Shown here: positions 57,163 to 64,000 of the stretch, one piece after another
How the letters are laid out: every line of letters begins with the position of its first letter
Position numbering within the stretch: position 1 is the first letter of the stretch
DNA from: Campylobacter concisus
GTDB taxonomy: Bacteria > Campylobacterota > Campylobacteria > Campylobacterales > Campylobacteraceae
Assembly (NCBI RefSeq): GCF_003048575.1
Contig: NZ_PIRZ01000001.1
Span: 186,001 to 250,000, forward strand
DNA: 64,000 bases
Direction of reading: 5' to 3'
Made by a program: the position numbers and the translations under genes
Notes under the pieces: model-generated
Databases searched by the model: none
Seen by the model: the letters and a program-made list of their open reading frames with translations, nothing else
What the model was told of the DNA's origin: nothing

Positions 57163-57702
57163 TTGAAACTTGGAGAACTTTATAGCGTTGTAGCGGCTGC
57201 GCTTGCTGCAAATTTTAGTGGTATTTTGGATGTTTCATCTTTTATGCGTATCAAAAAGACAAATGCGTGGATAACGCAGACAAATAACGAAACAAATAAA
57301 AAAGGTAACGAGCTTTATGCCAAATTTATCAAAGATGAAAGTAGTGCTGCTTTATGTGACGATTTTGTCATTTTAAAGTCAAAATTTGAGGCAAGCTACT
57401 ATTTTTCTTCTGCAAAAGATGATCTAGTTCAATTTTATAAGGCTATAAATTTTCAGCCAAAAATTGGCGAGGTTGATAGCATCTCAAATCAGCTAATTTT
57501 AATAGCAAATATTTTAAAAAGCAAAGCATCTAAGGAGTCTATGAAACTTCTTGCAGCTTTTAGTGTCTCATTTTTCTTGCCTTATGCTAAACAGCTTTCA
57601 AAAGATATCCAAAAAGACGCAACTAGCAATTTTTATAAATCAATGGGATATTTTTTAGAGGATTTTTGCCTAGTTTTAGAAACTATTATTGGTAAGGCTT
57701 AG
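57163..57702 (+). CDS. Helical protein, possibly a TorD/DmsD-like chaperone
   Basis: 179 residues, start TTG at 57163, three bases after copA. All-helical by composition, no signal peptide or membrane segment. The region from about 115 to the end (SFFLPYAKQLSKDI ... FYKSMGYFLEDFCLVLE) recalls the C-terminal helices of TorD-type chaperones that bind twin-arginine precursors of molybdoenzymes. The match is by eye and weak; no molybdoenzyme gene is nearby. Alternatively it is a lineage-specific protein linked to copper handling. A hairpin covers its stop codon. Confidence 0.7.
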   Translation: MKLGELYSVVAAALAANFSGILDVSSFMRIKKTNAWITQTNNETNKKGNELYAKFIKDESSAALCDDFVILKSKFEASYYFSSAKDDLVQFYKAINFQPKIGEVDSISNQLILIANILKSKASKESMKLLAAFSVSFFLPYAKQLSKDIQKDATSNFYKSMGYFLEDFCLVLETIIGKA

Positions 57703-57712
57703 TTTTAAGCCT
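57695..57712. terminator. Hairpin across two convergent stop codons
   Basis: AGGCTTA, loop GTTT, TAAGCCT. It covers the stop of the gene at 57163 and the stop of the minus-strand gene at 57705, whose ends are two bases apart. It may terminate both transcripts, though no long U-run follows. Confidence 0.5.
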
Positions 57713-58094
57713 GTGCCATTTCTATCATTTGAGTTTTAATGCTTAAAATGTTATTTTGAATGGCTGACTGCTCTAAATTTAAGTAATGAAGCATTTGCAT
57801 AGAATTACGATCCTTTAGGCTTTGGATGCTTGAAATTTGATGCGAAATATCTAGCTTTTGATCTTGTAATTTTTCTAAGTCCTGTTGTAACTGTATAGCG
57901 CTTGCTTTATTAATAATTATAGAGGAAATTTTAGCATCTTCTCTTTGTTCTACATGTACTTCATTGCTTCTAATAATATCTTTCTTGTCATAGCCAGAAG
58001 ATACTAGTATGCTTGTTTTTGAGCTATTTGAAGAGATAGATGTATAGCCATCATGATAGAAAATGTTTGAGTTCATATTCGCATCTATTTGCAT
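57705..58094 (-). CDS. Small coiled-coil protein of unknown function
   Basis: 129 residues. The first 55 residues are rich in Ser, Asn and Tyr (MQIDANMNSNIFYHDGYTS); the rest (about 62-125) is a predicted coiled coil with many Gln and Leu (IQLQQDLEKLQDQKLD). No signal peptide or membrane segment. I do not recognise it. Features are loosely like small flagellum- or phage-associated proteins, but no such neighbours exist. GAGGAAAG precedes the ATG, supporting that it is expressed. Confidence 0.7.
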   Translation of the reverse strand: MQIDANMNSNIFYHDGYTSISSNSSKTSILVSSGYDKKDIIRSNEVHVEQREDAKISSIIINKASAIQLQQDLEKLQDQKLDISHQISSIQSLKDRNSMQMLHYLNLEQSAIQNNILSIKTQMIEMAQA

Positions 58095-58265
58095 ATCATC
58101 TTTCCTCTTATAGATTATTTTTATTTTAAACTATATTCAATAGAAAATTAAAATAGTTTTTAAAAAGTTATATTTTGAATTATATTTCTATATCCTTAAA
58201 GATAAATTATATTTATAACTTTTTGCAACTTTATAGTTAAAATACCCAGTTAAGTGCTATTTTGT

Positions 58266-58271
58266 TAAAAT
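58266..58271 (+). promoter_or_regulatory. Possible -10 box for argH
   Basis: TAAAAT (ttttgtTAAAATcac) 27 bases before argH. The rest of 58095-58265 is very AT-rich DNA without recognisable genes. Confidence 0.4.
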
Positions 58272-58298
58272 CACGCAAAACCAATTAAAGGTAAAGCT

Positions 58299-59702
58299 AT
58301 GAAAGAAGATAAAAACGCACATAAAAAGATGTGGGAGGGAAGATTTAGCGAGGCTAGCTCGAAGCTACTTGAGGAATTTAATGCCTCTATAAATTTTGAT
58401 AAAAATCTTTTTGAAGAAGATATCGCTGGTAGTAAAGCTCACGCAAAGATGCTTGGGGTTTGCGGAATTTTGAAAAAAGATGAGTCAGAGGCGATCATAA
58501 TGGGGCTTGATGAGGTTTTATCTGAGATAAGAGCAGGTAAATTTGAGTTTAAGTTAGAAGATGAAGATATACACATGGCAGTTGAGAAGCGCCTTAGCCA
58601 GATCATTGGAGCTGAGCTTGGAGGCAGACTGCACACAGCTAGAAGTAGAAATGACCAAGTTGCGCTTGATTTTAAATTTTACGTATTGAAGAAAAATTTA
58701 GAAATTTCTTTATGTATAAAAGAGCTCATCTCCACGCTTACAAATTTGGCAAAAAACCACAAAGATACGTTAATGCCAGGCTACACACATCTTCAGCACG
58801 CTCAGCCAGTAAGTCTTAGCTATCACTTGCTAGCATATGCATTTATGTTTAAAAGAGATTTTGAGCGTTTTGTTAGCTCGTATGAGCGAAACAACCTAAG
58901 TCCGCTTGGTTCAGCAGCCCTTGCTGGCACACCGCATAAGATAGATAGAAGCGTGGTTGCAAGTGAGCTTGGCTTTGCAGGTTGCACGCAAAATGCGATG
59001 GATAGCGTGAGCGACCGTGATTTTGCGCTGGAAATTTTATTTAACATTAGCGTTTTTATGACGCACGCTTCTAGGCTTTGCGAGGAGCTCATACTTTGGA
59101 GCTCGCAAGAATTTGGCTTTGTAAACATTAGCGATGCTTACAGCACAGGCAGCTCCATCATGCCACAAAAGAAAAACCCTGACGTTGCCGAACTCATCCG
59201 TGGCAAAACTGGACGTGTAAATGGAAATTTAGTGGCGCTTCTGACAACGATGAAAGGCTTGCCACTTGCTTATAACAAAGATATGCAAGAAGATAAAGAG
59301 GGCGTATTTGACAGCGTCTCGACCATTTTAAGCTCGGCTACCATCCTAAACGAGATGATAAAAACAGCTAAATTTAACGAAAAAAACATGCTAAAAGCAA
59401 CAAAAACTGGGCATCTAAGTGCCACTGATCTGGCTGATTATCTAGTGCGTGAAAAAAATATTCCATTTAGAACGGCGCACTTTATCACAGGCAAAGCTGT
59501 CGCAAAGGCTGAAAGCTTGGGATTTGATTTGAGTGAATTAAACGAAGAGCAGCTAAAAAGTGTGGATAAAAATTTAGACGCAAATGCTATTAAATTTTTA
59601 GATCTTCACGCTTCAAAAGAGGCGCGTTGTTCGCAGGGCGGTACGGCAAATAAAAGTGTGGAGGAACAAATAGAAATTTTAAATGAGTGGCTAAAAAGCT
59701 AA
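58299..59702 (+). CDS. argH: Argininosuccinate lyase
   Basis: 467 residues. The family signature [19 protein letters not shown] is present with the catalytic Ser loop, and [18 protein letters not shown] and [17 protein letters not shown] are conserved. It cleaves argininosuccinate to arginine and fumarate. AAAGGT precedes the ATG. The OLD-family gene starts only 17 bases after its stop, leaving no room for a terminator. Confidence 0.97.
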   Translation: MKEDKNAHKKMWEGRFSEASSKLLEEFNASINFDKNLFEEDIAGSKAHAKMLGVCGILKKDESEAIIMGLDEVLSEIRAGKFEFKLEDEDIHMAVEKRLSQIIGAELGGRLHTARSRNDQVALDFKFYVLKKNLEISLCIKELISTLTNLAKNHKDTLMPGYTHLQHAQPVSLSYHLLAYAFMFKRDFERFVSSYERNNLSPLGSAALAGTPHKIDRSVVASELGFAGCTQNAMDSVSDRDFALEILFNISVFMTHASRLCEELILWSSQEFGFVNISDAYSTGSSIMPQKKNPDVAELIRGKTGRVNGNLVALLTTMKGLPLAYNKDMQEDKEGVFDSVSTILSSATILNEMIKTAKFNEKNMLKATKTGHLSATDLADYLVREKNIPFRTAHFITGKAVAKAESLGFDLSELNEEQLKSVDKNLDANAIKFLDLHASKEARCSQGGTANKSVEEQIEILNEWLKS

Positions 59703-59719
59703 ATTTGTGGGGTTATAAA

Positions 59720-61543
59720 ATGAAATTAAAAAGTTTAATATTAAAAAATTTTAGGTCATACAAAGATGAAAAAATACCTTTTCATAGAAATATGAATGTT
59801 ATTATTGGGCAAAATGATGTAGGAAAATCTACTATATTAGAAGCTTTAGATATTTTTTTTGAAAGCGGTACAATAAAAATAGATACAACCGATTTCAGCA
59901 AAAATGCTGGGGATAATAAAATTACTATAGGTGCAGAATTTATAGTTGATGGTGAAAAGGAAATTTTAATAGATGCCTCCAATAAAACAAAGTTATCAGA
60001 TGAATATCTTTTAATTAACAATAATCTTTTAGAGATATTAAAAGAATTTGAAATAAAAAATGAAAAACTACAAAAGGAAAAAGTATTTATAAAAGCAAAA
60101 TATCCGAAAGAATATTCCAGCGAGCCGTTAATTAACATAAAAATTTCTGATTTAAAAAAGAGATTGAATAGTAAATTTAGCAAAGAAGAGATTAACGATA
60201 TAGACAAGCGAACTAATGCTGAAATAAGAAAGGCATTGTACGAGAAGACAAGCGATGAATTCGAAGAAATAAAAATTGATATAACGAAAGAGGATGCCAA
60301 AGCCATATGGGAGCAGTTAAAAAAATGGTTGCCTTTATATTTTTTATTTCAGAGCGATAGAGCAAATAAAGATAGCGATGCCGATATACAAAACCCCTTA
60401 AAAAGCGCAACAAAAATAGCCGTAGCGAGATTTGAAGAGCAATTTAATACAATAAAAAGTCAATTAGAAGAGGAGCTGACAAGAATAGGCAACGAAACAA
60501 TAGATAAAATGAGGGAAATGGGGCTAGAAAATACAAATTCTTTAAAACCACAAATCAGTAATAAAAGTTTAGATACCCTATTTTCATTTAGTTTGGAAAG
60601 TGACAATGGGATTGCCTTGAATAAAAGAGGAAGCGGTTTTAGAAGAATGGTGTTATTAAATTATTTCAGGGCCGAGGCTGAAAGAAAGCTAGATAGTGAT
60701 GAAAACAAGGATAAGGATATAATTTATGCGATAGAGGAACCAGAAACCGCGCAGCATCCAAATCATCAAAAAATGCTTATAGAAGCATTGAAAGAACTAT
60801 CTTATAAAGATAACTACCAACTTATACTTACAACACATACTCCAGAAATAGCAAAAATGGTTGATGAAGAAAATTTGATATTAGTTAGTAAAGCGAATGA
60901 TGTTGCCATTATAGATAATTCCGACAATAAGCTTAAGATAATATCCAACACCTTAGGTATCCATCCGTTTTTCAATCATAAAATCGTTGTTTGTGTAGAG
61001 GGTAAAAATGATATAAATTTTCTCTTAAATGTCAATCAAAATATAGAAGATTTTAAAAACATTATAAATTTAAAAGAAGAGCAAATTGGCATAATACCAT
61101 TGCACGGAGGAAATTTAAAAAACTGGGTAGATAAGAATTATCTTAAAAATTCAAACATAATTGAGTTTCATATATACGATAGTGATTTAAATTCTGGTAA
61201 AAATACAAATAAATATCAAGAAGAAATAGATAAAATAAATTCAAGAAATGATGGGTCGCGCGCCGTAAAAACTAAAAAAAGAGAGATGGAAAATTACATA
61301 CATAAAAGTTTAATTGAAGAGGAATTTGGGATAGACTTATCCGGTATAGTCGATTACAATCTTGAGGACATTCCGTCTTTTATAATAAGCAGGATGCATG
61401 TAGCAAAAACAGAAGAGGCAATCAAGGACATTTTAAACGGCAAGCTTTCGAAACAACTTACAAAAGAAATGCTTGAAGAGCTTGATGCTTTTGACGAAAT
61501 AAAAGGGTGGTTCGAAAAAATAAAAGAGTTGACTAATATATAA
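59720..61543 (+). CDS. OLD-family ATP-dependent endonuclease (ATPase + TOPRIM)
   Basis: 607 residues from ATG 59720 (MKLKSLILKNFRSYKD). ABC-type ATPase: Walker A GQNDVGKST at 30-38, signature KRGSGFRRM near 302-310, Walker B YAIEEPETAQHPNHQ near 335, H-loop TTHTPE near 372. A TOPRIM domain follows: VCVEGKNDI near 425 and IYDSDLNSG near 485, with KKREMENYI after it. This is the class 1 OLD nuclease layout, a group with roles in phage defence or repair. No partner helicase or other defence gene flanks it. The sequence looks AT-richer than its neighbours and the gene sits behind argH without a clear promoter; transfer is likely. Confidence 0.93.
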   Translation: MKLKSLILKNFRSYKDEKIPFHRNMNVIIGQNDVGKSTILEALDIFFESGTIKIDTTDFSKNAGDNKITIGAEFIVDGEKEILIDASNKTKLSDEYLLINNNLLEILKEFEIKNEKLQKEKVFIKAKYPKEYSSEPLINIKISDLKKRLNSKFSKEEINDIDKRTNAEIRKALYEKTSDEFEEIKIDITKEDAKAIWEQLKKWLPLYFLFQSDRANKDSDADIQNPLKSATKIAVARFEEQFNTIKSQLEEELTRIGNETIDKMREMGLENTNSLKPQISNKSLDTLFSFSLESDNGIALNKRGSGFRRMVLLNYFRAEAERKLDSDENKDKDIIYAIEEPETAQHPNHQKMLIEALKELSYKDNYQLILTTHTPEIAKMVDEENLILVSKANDVAIIDNSDNKLKIISNTLGIHPFFNHKIVVCVEGKNDINFLLNVNQNIEDFKNIINLKEEQIGIIPLHGGNLKNWVDKNYLKNSNIIEFHIYDSDLNSGKNTNKYQEEIDKINSRNDGSRAVKTKKREMENYIHKSLIEEEFGIDLSGIVDYNLEDIPSFIISRMHVAKTEEAIKDILNGKLSKQLTKEMLEELDAFDEIKGWFEKIKELTNI

Positions 61544-61583
61544 AATATTTTGGAGATTTATAGTTTTATGAAATAAATTTAAA

Positions 61584-61589
61584 TATAAT
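61584..61589 (+). promoter_or_regulatory. -10 box for the chemoreceptor gene
   Basis: TATAAT (aaaTATAATtac), 33 bases before the start codon. Confidence 0.55.
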
Positions 61590-61622
61590 TACGCAAAATC
61601 TACAAATTTTAAAGGATGAAAA

Positions 61623-62705
61623 ATGTTTTTTGATGGCAAAAATAAAGAGCTTTCTAGTAAAAATGAAGCTTTACAAAGAGAAAATGAAGCTTTAAAGGCT
61701 GAAATTTTAGCACTTAAAAATGAGCTAAAAAACGTTAAAACTTGCGAGCCAAAAGAGCAAGCTAAGGATAAGCAAGAAGCTGTAAATTTATTGCTTTCAA
61801 GTTATCAAGATGGTATAAATTTCTTACAATTAACAATGGAAGAAAACCTAAAAATGCTTGAAAGTATAAACGGACTAAATGAAAAGACTTTCAAAGAGAC
61901 GGGCGAACTCAAGTCGCAAACGGCTGAAATTTTAAACTCGATCGAGCAAGTAAGCCAGATGAGTAATGACCTTTCAAATGACGCATCTTCACTTGACGGA
62001 AGCGTAAATTCGATTGTTGAGATTATAAATCTCATTAAAGACATCTCAGATCAGACAAATTTGCTAGCTCTAAATGCTGCTATCGAGGCGGCCCGTGCTG
62101 GTGAGCATGGACGAGGTTTTGCTGTCGTGGCAGATGAGGTTAGAAAGCTAGCCGAGCGCACTCAAAAAGCAACACTTGAAGTAGAAGTAAATATAAATGG
62201 TCTTAAGCAAAGTGCGAATACAATGATCGAAATGAGTGAGAATTTTTCAAAAATTTCTGCAAATGCTATGAAAATTTTAGGTGGATTTGAAGGAAATATC
62301 TCAAGTGTAAATGCAAATACGCAAAATATCCTAAATCAGGCTCTAAATGTTACAAATGAAGTCTATGTAAGCAATGGAAAAATAGATCATGTAAATATGA
62401 AGCTAAATGGATATAGAGGCGTACTTTTAAATGAGTTTAATAAGATTCAAGATGTTCACGAGTGTAGATTTGGCAAATGGTATGAAAAAGATGTGAAAAA
62501 TACTCTTGTAAAAGATGCCAAAATTCTCTCAAGTATCGCAGCTCATCATGAAAATGTTCATCATGGTCTAGAAAAAGCGATGGTTATTTTTGCTGATAAA
62601 GACAAAGGAAATCTACCTGGCGTTGAAATATTAAAAGATGTTGAAAACTCAAGTAAAGTAGGTTTTGAAGAGTTGCTTGAAGCTATTAAGTCTGCAAGAA
62701 AATAA
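61623..62705 (+). CDS. Cytosolic chemoreceptor with CZB zinc-binding domain
   Basis: 360 residues without membrane segments. An N-terminal coiled coil ([20 protein letters not shown]) leads into the methyl-accepting signalling hairpin ([20 protein letters not shown], then [15 protein letters not shown], residues about 146-180). The C-terminal CZB domain has [12 protein letters not shown] (about 278) and HHENVHH (about 304), the His/Cys zinc ligands. This is the TlpD-type layout known in Helicobacter pylori, where it senses reactive oxygen or hypochlorite. The ligand here is inferred. AAAGGA precedes the ATG. Confidence 0.93.
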   Translation: MFFDGKNKELSSKNEALQRENEALKAEILALKNELKNVKTCEPKEQAKDKQEAVNLLLSSYQDGINFLQLTMEENLKMLESINGLNEKTFKETGELKSQTAEILNSIEQVSQMSNDLSNDASSLDGSVNSIVEIINLIKDISDQTNLLALNAAIEAARAGEHGRGFAVVADEVRKLAERTQKATLEVEVNINGLKQSANTMIEMSENFSKISANAMKILGGFEGNISSVNANTQNILNQALNVTNEVYVSNGKIDHVNMKLNGYRGVLLNEFNKIQDVHECRFGKWYEKDVKNTLVKDAKILSSIAAHHENVHHGLEKAMVIFADKDKGNLPGVEILKDVENSSKVGFEELLEAIKSARK

Positions 62706-62737
62706 AATCTTAGACTCATGCTTTGAGTCTAAGATTT
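62705..62737. terminator. Terminator-like hairpin between the chemoreceptor and hinT
   Basis: Perfect 14-base stem AAATCTTAGACTCA / TGAGTCTAAGATTT, loop TGCTT, beginning at the last base of the upstream stop codon and nine bases from the hinT stop. It can serve convergent genes in both directions. Confidence 0.7.
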
Positions 62738-62745
62738 ATAAGTTA

Positions 62746-63099
62746 TTAAAATGTGCTTTGTGGATCAGCTACGCCTTCGCTCCAGCCAAGCTTCGCTCCG
62801 CCAAGTAGGTGAAAATGTAGATGCATAACTTCTTGACCGCCGTTTTCGCCGCAGTTTGTGATGAGGCGGTATCCGCTCTTATCAACGCCCATTAAGGTCG
62901 CCACTTCTTGGATAAATTTAGTCATCTCTCCCATTAAAACCGGATCCATCTCTTGGAAATTTTTATAGTGTTTTTTTGGGATGATTAGGATGTGGATCGG
63001 TGCTTTTGGGTTTATGTCGTTAAAAGCTAGAAATTTCTCGCTTTCAAGCACTTTGTTGCAAGGGATTTCACCAGCTACGATCTTTTCAAATATGGTCAT
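62746..63099 (-). CDS. hinT: HIT-family nucleotide hydrolase
   Basis: 117 residues from ATG 63099 (MTIFEKIVAGEIPCNKV), which has AAAGGAG; an upstream in-frame start at 63123 is not needed. The histidine triad MHLHFHLLGG is intact. HinT proteins hydrolyse phosphoramidates such as AMP-lysine. Convergent with the chemoreceptor gene and divergent from pheS. Confidence 0.95.
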   Translation of the reverse strand: MTIFEKIVAGEIPCNKVLESEKFLAFNDINPKAPIHILIIPKKHYKNFQEMDPVLMGEMTKFIQEVATLMGVDKSGYRLITNCGENGGQEVMHLHFHLLGGAKLGWSEGVADPQSTF

Positions 63100-63124
63100 T
63101 TTAGCTCCTTTGAAATTTTGCAAA

Positions 63125-63130
63125 ATTATA
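63125..63130 (-). promoter_or_regulatory. -10 box for hinT
   Basis: TATAAT on the minus strand (tgaTATAATttt), 26 bases before the hinT ATG. Confidence 0.55.
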
Positions 63131-63217
63131 TCAAAGTGTGCTTAAATTTAGTGCTCTTTATCTTGATTTTAACTCTTTTTCTATAAAATCGACTCAAAAA
63201 TTTATAAAGGCAAAAAA

Positions 63218-64000
63218 TTGCAAGATTTCGTTAATAAAATCAAAAATGAAATTTCAACGCTTGACGATCTTGAGAAGGTCAGGGTAGAAATTTTTGGCAA
63301 AAAGGGCATCTTGGCGCAAGGCTTTGCAAAGCTAAAAGAGCTTGGTGAAGATGAGAAAAAGGAATTTGCAGCAAATTTAAACAAGCAAAGAGATGAGCTT
63401 GGCGCGCTTATAGAAGCCAAAAAGGCTGAGCTTAGCGAGCAAGAGATAGATAACAAGATGAAAAAAGAAGCCGCTGATATCACGCTCTTTAACGAGCCTG
63501 TTGCTAGTGGGGCGCTGCACCCTGTAATGGCCACGATGGATAAGATAATTGAATATTTTTTAGCTCTAAATTTCTCACTTGAGACTGGGCCGCTTATAGA
63601 AGATGATTTTCACAACTTTGAAGCGCTAAATTTACCAAAATACCACCCAGCAAGGGACATGCAAGATACATTTTACCTAGATGATTTTAGACTTTTAAGG
63701 ACACATACAAGCCCAGTTCAGGTGCGAACTATGCTAAATCAAAAGCCACCTATTCGCATGATAGCGCCAGGCACCGTCTTTAGACGTGATATGGATTTAA
63801 CGCATACACCGATGTTTCACCAGGTCGAGGCCCTTGTGGTGGAGGATGCTGAGAAAGTTAGCTTTGCAAATTTAAAATCAATGCTAGAAGGCTTTTTAAA
63901 GCATATGTTTGGCGATGTTGAAGTACGTTTTCGCCCTAGCTTCTTTCCATTTACGGAGCCTAGCGCAGAGGTTGATATTAGTTGTATATTCTGCCATGGC
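63218..64000 (+). CDS. pheS: Phenylalanyl-tRNA synthetase alpha subunit, 5' part (window edge)
   Basis: 261 codons open to the window edge. Start TTG at 63218 with AAAGG seven bases before; [21 protein letters not shown] is the N-terminal coiled coil, then [77 protein letters not shown] and [16 protein letters not shown], the class II aminoacyl-tRNA synthetase motifs 2 and associated PheS motifs. The remaining C-terminus and pheT are beyond the window. A TATAAA-like box lies at 63182. Confidence 0.96.
   Translation, partial: MQDFVNKIKNEISTLDDLEKVRVEIFGKKGILAQGFAKLKELGEDEKKEFAANLNKQRDELGALIEAKKAELSEQEIDNKMKKEAADITLFNEPVASGALHPVMATMDKIIEYFLALNFSLETGPLIEDDFHNFEALNLPKYHPARDMQDTFYLDDFRLLRTHTSPVQVRTMLNQKPPIRMIAPGTVFRRDMDLTHTPMFHQVEALVVEDAEKVSFANLKSMLEGFLKHMFGDVEVRFRPSFFPFTEPSAEVDISCIFCHG

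Noticed and set aside
59782..60306. 174-codon minus-strand open frame opposite the OLD-family gene
   Set aside because: Ser/Phe/Ile-rich complement of an AT-rich Lys/Glu-rich gene; no initiation signal or family feature.

Overview
The window is chromosomal DNA of an epsilonproteobacterium (Campylobacterota), most likely a Campylobacter species of the concisus/curvus/showae type. The DNA is AT-rich, most start sites follow an AAGGA-type ribosome binding site, and many promoters consist of a TATAAT-like -10 box with no clear -35. The gene order (rplU-rpmA-obg...fmt-birA-parA-parB-atpF'FHAGDC-tolQRAB-pal-cpoB-slyD-fabD-mtnN; accD-rlmH-dksA; bamA/tyrA/M23/lpxC/tsaB/thrB/ylxR/infB/rbfA/rimP; atpE/NSS/pycB/pckA) is the one I recall from Campylobacter jejuni. 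The species call is an inference from recalled synteny and protein character, not from a search.

Layout. 1-566: 5' part of flagellar flhB, minus strand. 699-1661: an orphan protein of unknown function. 1769-8044: ribosomal proteins L21 and L27, the Obg GTPase, a small EF-hand exported protein, Fmt, ThiD, BirA and ParAB. 8140-18505: F1Fo ATP synthase genes (two b-type subunits, delta, alpha, gamma, beta, epsilon) running directly into a complete Tol-Pal set. 18568-21538: a SlyD-type metallochaperone, FabD, MTA/SAH/aminofutalosine nucleosidase and a TtcA-like tRNA thiolase. 21808-26090 (minus): an accD-rlmH-dksA-membrane protein-dus-recO operon. 26220-28475 (minus): bamA, divergent from tyrA. 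28565-33110: tyrA, an M23 peptidase, lpxC, tsaB (apparently with an ATA start codon) and thrB. 33132-38443: ylxR-infB-rbfA-rimP followed by fhs. 38455-40083: a lipoprotein and ribD. 40080-41430 (minus): a ferritin-like/VIT iron transporter, tRNA-Leu(GAG) and the detached atpE. 41636-47552: five translationally coupled Na+-transporter genes (three NSS symporters plus TRAP DctQ and DctM without a binding protein). 47675-51158: pycB and pckA, the carboxylation/decarboxylation node. 51494-54074 (minus): yebC-ppiB-dctA. 54226-57702: a GNAT enzyme, CopZ-like chaperone, CopA copper ATPase and a possible TorD-like protein. 58299-61543: argH followed closely by an OLD-family ATPase/TOPRIM nuclease, the most accessory-looking gene here. 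61623-62705: a cytosolic chemoreceptor with a zinc-binding CZB domain. 62746 to the end: hinT (minus) and the 5' part of pheS.

Most of the window is housekeeping. The points that merit attention are the OLD nuclease behind argH, the NSS/TRAP transporter operon lacking a solute-binding protein, the tsaB reading frame that contains no ATG/GTG/TTG at its conserved N-terminus, a TtcA homologue lacking one iron-sulfur cysteine, the EF-hand protein sitting where proB is expected, and a copper operon whose transcript appears leaderless. I saw no insertion sequence, prophage, CRISPR array, rRNA or homopolymeric G/C phase-variation tract. No similarity search or structure prediction was run; motif residue positions are read by eye and those marked approximate may be off by a few.
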